DNA of 64,000 nucleotides. Origin: Niallia nealsonii (GTDB lineage: Bacteria; Bacillota; Bacilli; Bacillales; Cytobacillaceae). Within the stretch, counting starts at the first letter, position 1; each line of letters starts with the position of its first letter. Made by a program: the position numbers and the translations under genes. Under the pieces are notes generated by a model. That model searched no databases, was not told the DNA's origin, and worked only from the letters and a program-made list of their open reading frames with translations. Positions 60,439-64,000 of this stretch are shown piece by piece. The DNA is taken from assembly GCF_002835805.1 (NCBI RefSeq), contig NZ_PISE01000011.1, forward strand, positions 1-64,000, in the 5' to 3' direction.

Positions 60439-62505
60439 CTAGTTCTCCTTAGTAGAATATGTTTGAAACAGTTCCTCAATTTCTTCTTTTGATTGTGCTT
60501 TTTTTAAAAACTCGATATTGTCTTTTTTACTAAGAAGCTTTGTCAATTGGGATAATGCTTTCAGATGTGTCTTGTTATCAATTGCCGCTAAAAAGAAAAG
60601 CAATTGGACTGGATAGTTTTTATCATTTAAAAAATGGACAGGCCTTTCTAGCTTAAGAAAACTCATGCCAATTTTCCTTACTCCCATTTCCGGACGTGCA
60701 TGAGGAATCGCAACACCTGGACCTATTACCATATATGGGCCTAATGTTTTTACATTTTCAATAATTGCATGAACATAGCTTTTTTCAATCACCCCCTTAT
60801 TCAGCAAGGGATTTGCAGCCATATTTATCGCCTCTTCCCAACTTGTTAGCTCTTCCATTAATTGAATGGTCTCTTCCTTTAATAAATCTTGGAGCACTGG
60901 CTGTTCCTCCCTGTACATTTTTTCTTTTTTATAAATAGTAAATGGACTTAACGCTTGTGCTAATCCTTTTTCATCATAAATATTGGCAAACTTCTTAATG
61001 ATGGAAATAAGTTCCACGTTTGGTACACTTTCATAGTTCATGCCAAATAAATGATGATATACTTCACTTGCTATTTGATTTTTTTCAGCAGGTGTCATCA
61101 TTGGTCTAACATAAAAACATGGAAGCTTTGTATTTAAAGAAACCGTCGAAAAAACAAGGTCAAACTCCCATCCTTTTTCTTCATAAAACTCCTCAAGTGA
61201 TACTGTTTTTTCTATTGTTATTTCAGAAAAAACAGACTCTAGCTGATGTTTGACCATTAACGAAGAACTTATCCCACTTGGGCAGACAACAACAGCTCTT
61301 TTTTTCTTCGTGCTTGTGTGGTGTGTTGGTTTCTCTAAAAGGGCACCAAAAAGAATGGTGATAAAAGCAATCTCCTCATCAGGAATAGGAACCTGTAATA
61401 ATGAGGAAATTGGCAAAATCATTTCCTTTACTAGCGTAAACAGTTCTTTATGTTCTTTTTTAATTTCTTTTAGCAAAGGATTATGGATAGGAATTCGATA
61501 TTTCATGCGAAAATACGCTGGCTTCATATGCTGATACAATAATTTAATGACTTCATTTTTTCGCTCAAAGACCATGCATGCTTTTGTTTCAAAATCAGCT
61601 ACGAGTTGTTCACATATTGTTATCAGAAGATCTCGGTCTTCTATTTGCATAGAAGTGTTGCCTAGCGACAATCCAAGTAGCTGTAAAGTAAAATAGCAGA
61701 TTTCGCTCTCATCTTCGTCAACGGACAGCTCCTGGATCACTTCCTTTCCCGCTTCCCACAAAGAATCTTGTTTTAATGCATTTATTTCCTCTCCATGAAA
61801 AAGCACTAATTTTTTTTGCTTTTGACGACAATAATAAAATGGAAGAAAATAAGCAAACTGGTTAAAACGTTCTTCTACAAATTGAAGCTTATGCCGTTTA
61901 GATAAGCTTTTAAGTATTTCATAAAAGTAATCAAATCGATAGGCCTCACCTCTCTTATTCCATAAATAACGAATCAACTTTTCATAATAAGGCAATTGCA
62001 AAAGCTTATTTAGCTGTTTCATCACAAGTGCTCTTTTATCAAACTCCGTCCCCTTTAGATGATAGCCCTGTTGTCTTGTGTAGCGAATTTCTACAAGGAA
62101 CGGGCTGTTTTTCTGATTTGCTTTTTTTACATCTGTAATCACTGTATTTTTGCTAACTTGTAAAAATTGTGTGAGATGGGCAGAAGAAATTAATTCTTCC
62201 CGAATAAATAAATACAAATAAATCATCATAAAACGTTCTTCTTCTGTTAAATTCATCATCCTCTCTGGCTGTACATGTTGACTTTCTTTAAAAAAAGCCA
62301 AAACAGCATCTGGAACTAGAATGACATTCCCTTTGCAAACGATTGGAGGAAGTTCTTTTTCTTTTAACCAGTAATTCACTTTTTCTAAATCATAAACAAT
62401 TTGCCGCCTCGTTAACTGCATATACTCCCTAATCTGATTCAGTGAAGCACATTGGGACTTCAGCAAATAACTCATCAAAAAAGCAGGTCGTTTTTCCATT
62501 ATCAT
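60439..62505 (-). CDS. PRD-containing transcription regulator with EIIB-like and EIIA domains
   Basis: 688 residues, MtlR/UlaR-like. N-terminal winged-helix parts (about 1-150), two PRDs (about 165-270 and 275-395), an EIIB-like domain with Cys408 in VVVCPSGISSS, and a C-terminal EIIA (about 545-688) with His602 in IPHARPEMG. PRD2 keeps one candidate His (326) but lacks the second. No antiterminator RNA-binding domain, so it is a DNA-binding activator. As no other EIIA is in the cluster, this domain might also serve transport. AGGAGG precedes the ATG, and a cre-like site lies upstream. Confidence 0.9.
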   Translation of the reverse strand: MIMEKRPAFLMSYLLKSQCASLNQIREYMQLTRRQIVYDLEKVNYWLKEKELPPIVCKGNVILVPDAVLAFFKESQHVQPERMMNLTEEERFMMIYLYLFIREELISSAHLTQFLQVSKNTVITDVKKANQKNSPFLVEIRYTRQQGYHLKGTEFDKRALVMKQLNKLLQLPYYEKLIRYLWNKRGEAYRFDYFYEILKSLSKRHKLQFVEERFNQFAYFLPFYYCRQKQKKLVLFHGEEINALKQDSLWEAGKEVIQELSVDEDESEICYFTLQLLGLSLGNTSMQIEDRDLLITICEQLVADFETKACMVFERKNEVIKLLYQHMKPAYFRMKYRIPIHNPLLKEIKKEHKELFTLVKEMILPISSLLQVPIPDEEIAFITILFGALLEKPTHHTSTKKKRAVVVCPSGISSSLMVKHQLESVFSEITIEKTVSLEEFYEEKGWEFDLVFSTVSLNTKLPCFYVRPMMTPAEKNQIASEVYHHLFGMNYESVPNVELISIIKKFANIYDEKGLAQALSPFTIYKKEKMYREEQPVLQDLLKEETIQLMEELTSWEEAINMAANPLLNKGVIEKSYVHAIIENVKTLGPYMVIGPGVAIPHARPEMGVRKIGMSFLKLERPVHFLNDKNYPVQLLFFLAAIDNKTHLKALSQLTKLLSKKDNIEFLKKAQSKEEIEELFQTYSTKEN

Positions 62506-62854
62506 TGCTTATTTCCTCCTGTGTTTAGAATAATATAAAACGCTTACATTTTGTTGGTTTATTGAATCCAATTCTTGTAACAAATGCTTTTACAATTTTG
62601 TGCTCAAAAATCAATAAAGATTTTACATTATATGATGAGGGAGAAAATAAAATAGATAAATGCGCTAATTTGTCCATTCCATTTATATGTTTTTGCTGCA
62701 CTCAATACCTTTTTCCACCTGTTTATTTGCCCTTGCCCCTTTTTTTTCCGCTGTCACTTTCTTTTTTTCACTCTCTCCTTCTATATCCCTATAAAATGCT
62801 GTCATAGCCCTATTTTTATTTGAACATGCTATACTAGCTATGGAGGTGTTTTTT
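62506..62854. promoter_or_regulatory. Divergent intergenic region with cre-like site
   Basis: The cre-like box ATAAAACGCTTACAT (62535-62549, 14 of 15 when read on the minus strand) lies 30 bases before the PRD-regulator start. Toward the plus strand a TATACT (62830-62835 region) may be the -10 for the DJ-1-like gene. Otherwise AT-rich without genes. Confidence 0.5.
62535..62549 (-). promoter_or_regulatory. cre-like site before the PTS/transketolase operon
   Basis: Minus strand ATGTAAGCGTTTTAT, 14 of 15 to WTGNAANCGNWNNCW, 30-44 bases upstream of the regulator start. It points to carbon catabolite repression of the entire cluster. Confidence 0.6.
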
Positions 62855-63379
62855 ATGCGTTTACAAAACAAAAAAGTTATTGCACTTATTAGTCCTGATT
62901 TTGAAGACTTGGAACTTTGGTATCCTGTTTTGCGTCTACAAGAAGAAGGAGCAACCGTCCATTTAGTTGGCGAGAAAGCGAATGAAACATATATTGGAAA
63001 ATACGGGGTACCAGCCATTTCCGATTATGCTTTTTCCGACATACAAGCATCTGAATATGATGCTATTCTAGTTCCTGGGGGATGGGCACCGGATAAATTG
63101 CGCCGCTACCCTGAAGTTTTAGATATAGTGCGTTATATGCATGAACAGAAAAAGCCAATTGGACAAATTTGTCATGCTGGCTGGGTACTAATTTCAGCAA
63201 AAATCTTAAATGGTGTCAATGTAACAAGTACACCTGGCATTAGAGACGACATGGAAAATGCTGGGGCTATTTGGCATGATGAACCGGTGGTGGTTGATGG
63301 ACATATTGTTTCAAGCCGCCGTCCGCCTGACCTTCCACCATATGCCAAAGCCTTTGCCGATGCTTTAGCCGAACAGTAA
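62855..63379 (+). CDS. DJ-1/PfpI family protein (type 1 glutamine amidotransferase-like)
   Basis: 174 residues. VIALISPDFEDLELWYPVLRL gives the early Glu, and the nucleophile elbow is GQICHAGWVLISA (catalytic Cys about 104, His next to it), with a conserved WHDEPVVVDGHIVSSRRPPDL region. Resembles general-stress protein 18/YfkM of Bacillus; members act as deglycases, proteases or chaperones, and the real role is uncertain. GGAGG lies before the ATG at 62855, preferred to an earlier frame opening at 62840. Confidence 0.9.
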   Translation: MRLQNKKVIALISPDFEDLELWYPVLRLQEEGATVHLVGEKANETYIGKYGVPAISDYAFSDIQASEYDAILVPGGWAPDKLRRYPEVLDIVRYMHEQKKPIGQICHAGWVLISAKILNGVNVTSTPGIRDDMENAGAIWHDEPVVVDGHIVSSRRPPDLPPYAKAFADALAEQ

Positions 63380-63433
63380 AATATGCAGGGAACTAAATAT
63401 CTTTCTTATATTTAATTCTACAATGTATAAAAA

Positions 63434-63510
63434 TAGCATTAATAAGAGATTTCATTCTTATTAATGCTACTAACTAATGAACCGCATAGATAAAGTCACT
63501 ATGCGGTTCA
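63434..63510. terminator. Two strong hairpins between convergent genes
   Basis: TAGCATTAATAAGA with its exact complement (63434-63469), then GAACCGCATAG with its complement (63479-63509). Both sit between the DJ-1-like gene and the opposite-strand gene ending at 63583. Poor T-runs, but they look like terminators for each direction. Confidence 0.6.
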
Positions 63511-63582
63511 TTTCCATCCATATAGATTTTATTCAATAAAGACGCTGAAGGTCTTTTCTCTTAAAATTCAAGCTTATCTACT

Positions 63583-64000
63583 TTAACAATCATGATAACC
63601 ATTGATAAAATATTCTATCACCTCTAACTCATCTTCCACTAATTCTCTTTTCACTTGTTTTTTATAGGCATTTCTTATTTTTATCCCGTCTCCAAAAAAA
63701 GACTCTGTATAATTAGCGATTGAGCGAAGAAGAGTAGCTTCCGCTTGAAACTCTTCCTTCGAAATAGGACGCCAATGTGAAAGAATATATGTATTTGCTT
63801 CAAATGTTTCTAGCAAATCTAACAATCGCAGGACTTCCTTGCTTGTATGGCTTCTTTTAGCAGAATATATATCTGCATAAATACTATCTCCTAGAAATAA
63901 GATTTTTTCTTCTTTTATAAATATCACGACAGAGTCAAAAGCATGATCTCCACCTACATGCTGTAAAACACAGATTTCTCCACCAAGATCTATCTCTATT
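63583..64000 (-). CDS. Metallo-beta-lactamase-fold hydrolase, C-terminal part (cut by window end)
   Basis: Partial gene: its start lies beyond base 64000. The frame is open from 64000 and contains HVGGDHAFDSVVIF, matching the HxxGHxxxS-type motif of MBL-fold hydrolases, then ILFLGDSIYADIYS with the bridging Asp and SHWRPIS with a late His. The open region from 63927 downward alone would miss these. A hydrolase with unknown substrate, cytoplasmic as far as seen. Confidence 0.75.
   Translation of the reverse strand, partial: IEIDLGGEICVLQHVGGDHAFDSVVIFIKEEKILFLGDSIYADIYSAKRSHTSKEVLRLLDLLETFEANTYILSHWRPISKEEFQAEATLLRSIANYTESFFGDGIKIRNAYKKQVKRELVEDELEVIEYFINGYHDC

Noticed and set aside
1-64000. 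CRISPR arrays, tRNA, rRNA, prophage or secretion loci
   Set aside because: I looked for regular repeats, cloverleaf-like runs and phage structural genes and saw none; a tRNA could be missed by eye.

Overview
The window is low-GC chromosomal DNA that looks like a Bacillaceae (Firmicutes) genome. The support is: AGGAGG-type ribosome binding sites, frequent TTG/GTG starts, CcpA-type cre boxes, a BirA operator, a purine riboswitch, and small Bacillus-type families (YkvR/DUF3219, YozQ/DUF4025). I saw no rRNA, tRNA, phage, conjugation or CRISPR genes. The content is mostly carbohydrate uptake and catabolism, chemosensing, purine/amino-acid transport and scattered decayed genes. Genus-level placement is not possible by eye.

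Layout. 0-8.4 kb: a leftward sugar-derivative cluster (ThuA-like protein, two Gfo/Idh/MocA dehydrogenases, a TIM-barrel isomerase/epimerase-like protein, an SGNH hydrolase, an aldo/keto reductase, a sugar-efflux-type MFS protein) with a divergent AraC regulator and two cre-like sites. The combination fits catabolism of 3-keto-glycosides. 8.5-19 kb: a PhoD-like phosphatase, an odd low-complexity repeat protein, a Bacillus-type palindromic repeat, two chemoreceptors, a purine riboswitch controlling an NCS2 purine permease, and a HEAT-repeat pseudogene. 18.8-24 kb: an amidohydrolase/aminotransferase operon and a glucose-superfamily PTS EIICB. 24-30 kb: a SWIM-SNF2 helicase with a TRM11-like methyltransferase, a Rieske oxygenase remnant cut by a mini-element, then BioY under a BirA operator with DUF1284. 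30-39 kb: two MFS transporters, a luciferase-like oxidoreductase, asparaginase II, a membrane beta-propeller protein and a diguanylate cyclase.

39-50 kb: a complete lactose/galactoside system, consisting of a YesM/YesN-type sensor and AraC response regulator, an ABC importer (binding protein plus two permeases), LacZ and GalM, with a perfect cre box in front of the binding-protein gene. 50-53 kb: a gntP remnant and a CycA-type amino-acid permease. 53-54 kb: a PRPP synthetase paralogue whose catalytic loops are altered. 54-57 kb: a gene-poor stretch with a frameshifted MFS gene and a 340-bp structured orphan element. 57-62.5 kb: a PRD regulator carrying an EIIA domain, ascorbate-type EIIB and EIIC, and a split transketolase. 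62.5-64 kb: a DJ-1/PfpI protein and the C-terminal part of a metallo-beta-lactamase-fold protein running off the window.

The parts most worth following are the PRPP synthetase pseudo-enzyme candidate (53 kb), the structured mobile-element remnants (22, 29, 33 and 56 kb) that may be orphan IS200/IS605-type guide-RNA scaffolds, the PTS/split-transketolase pathway without a visible sugar-phosphate lyase, and the 3-keto-glycoside-like operon.
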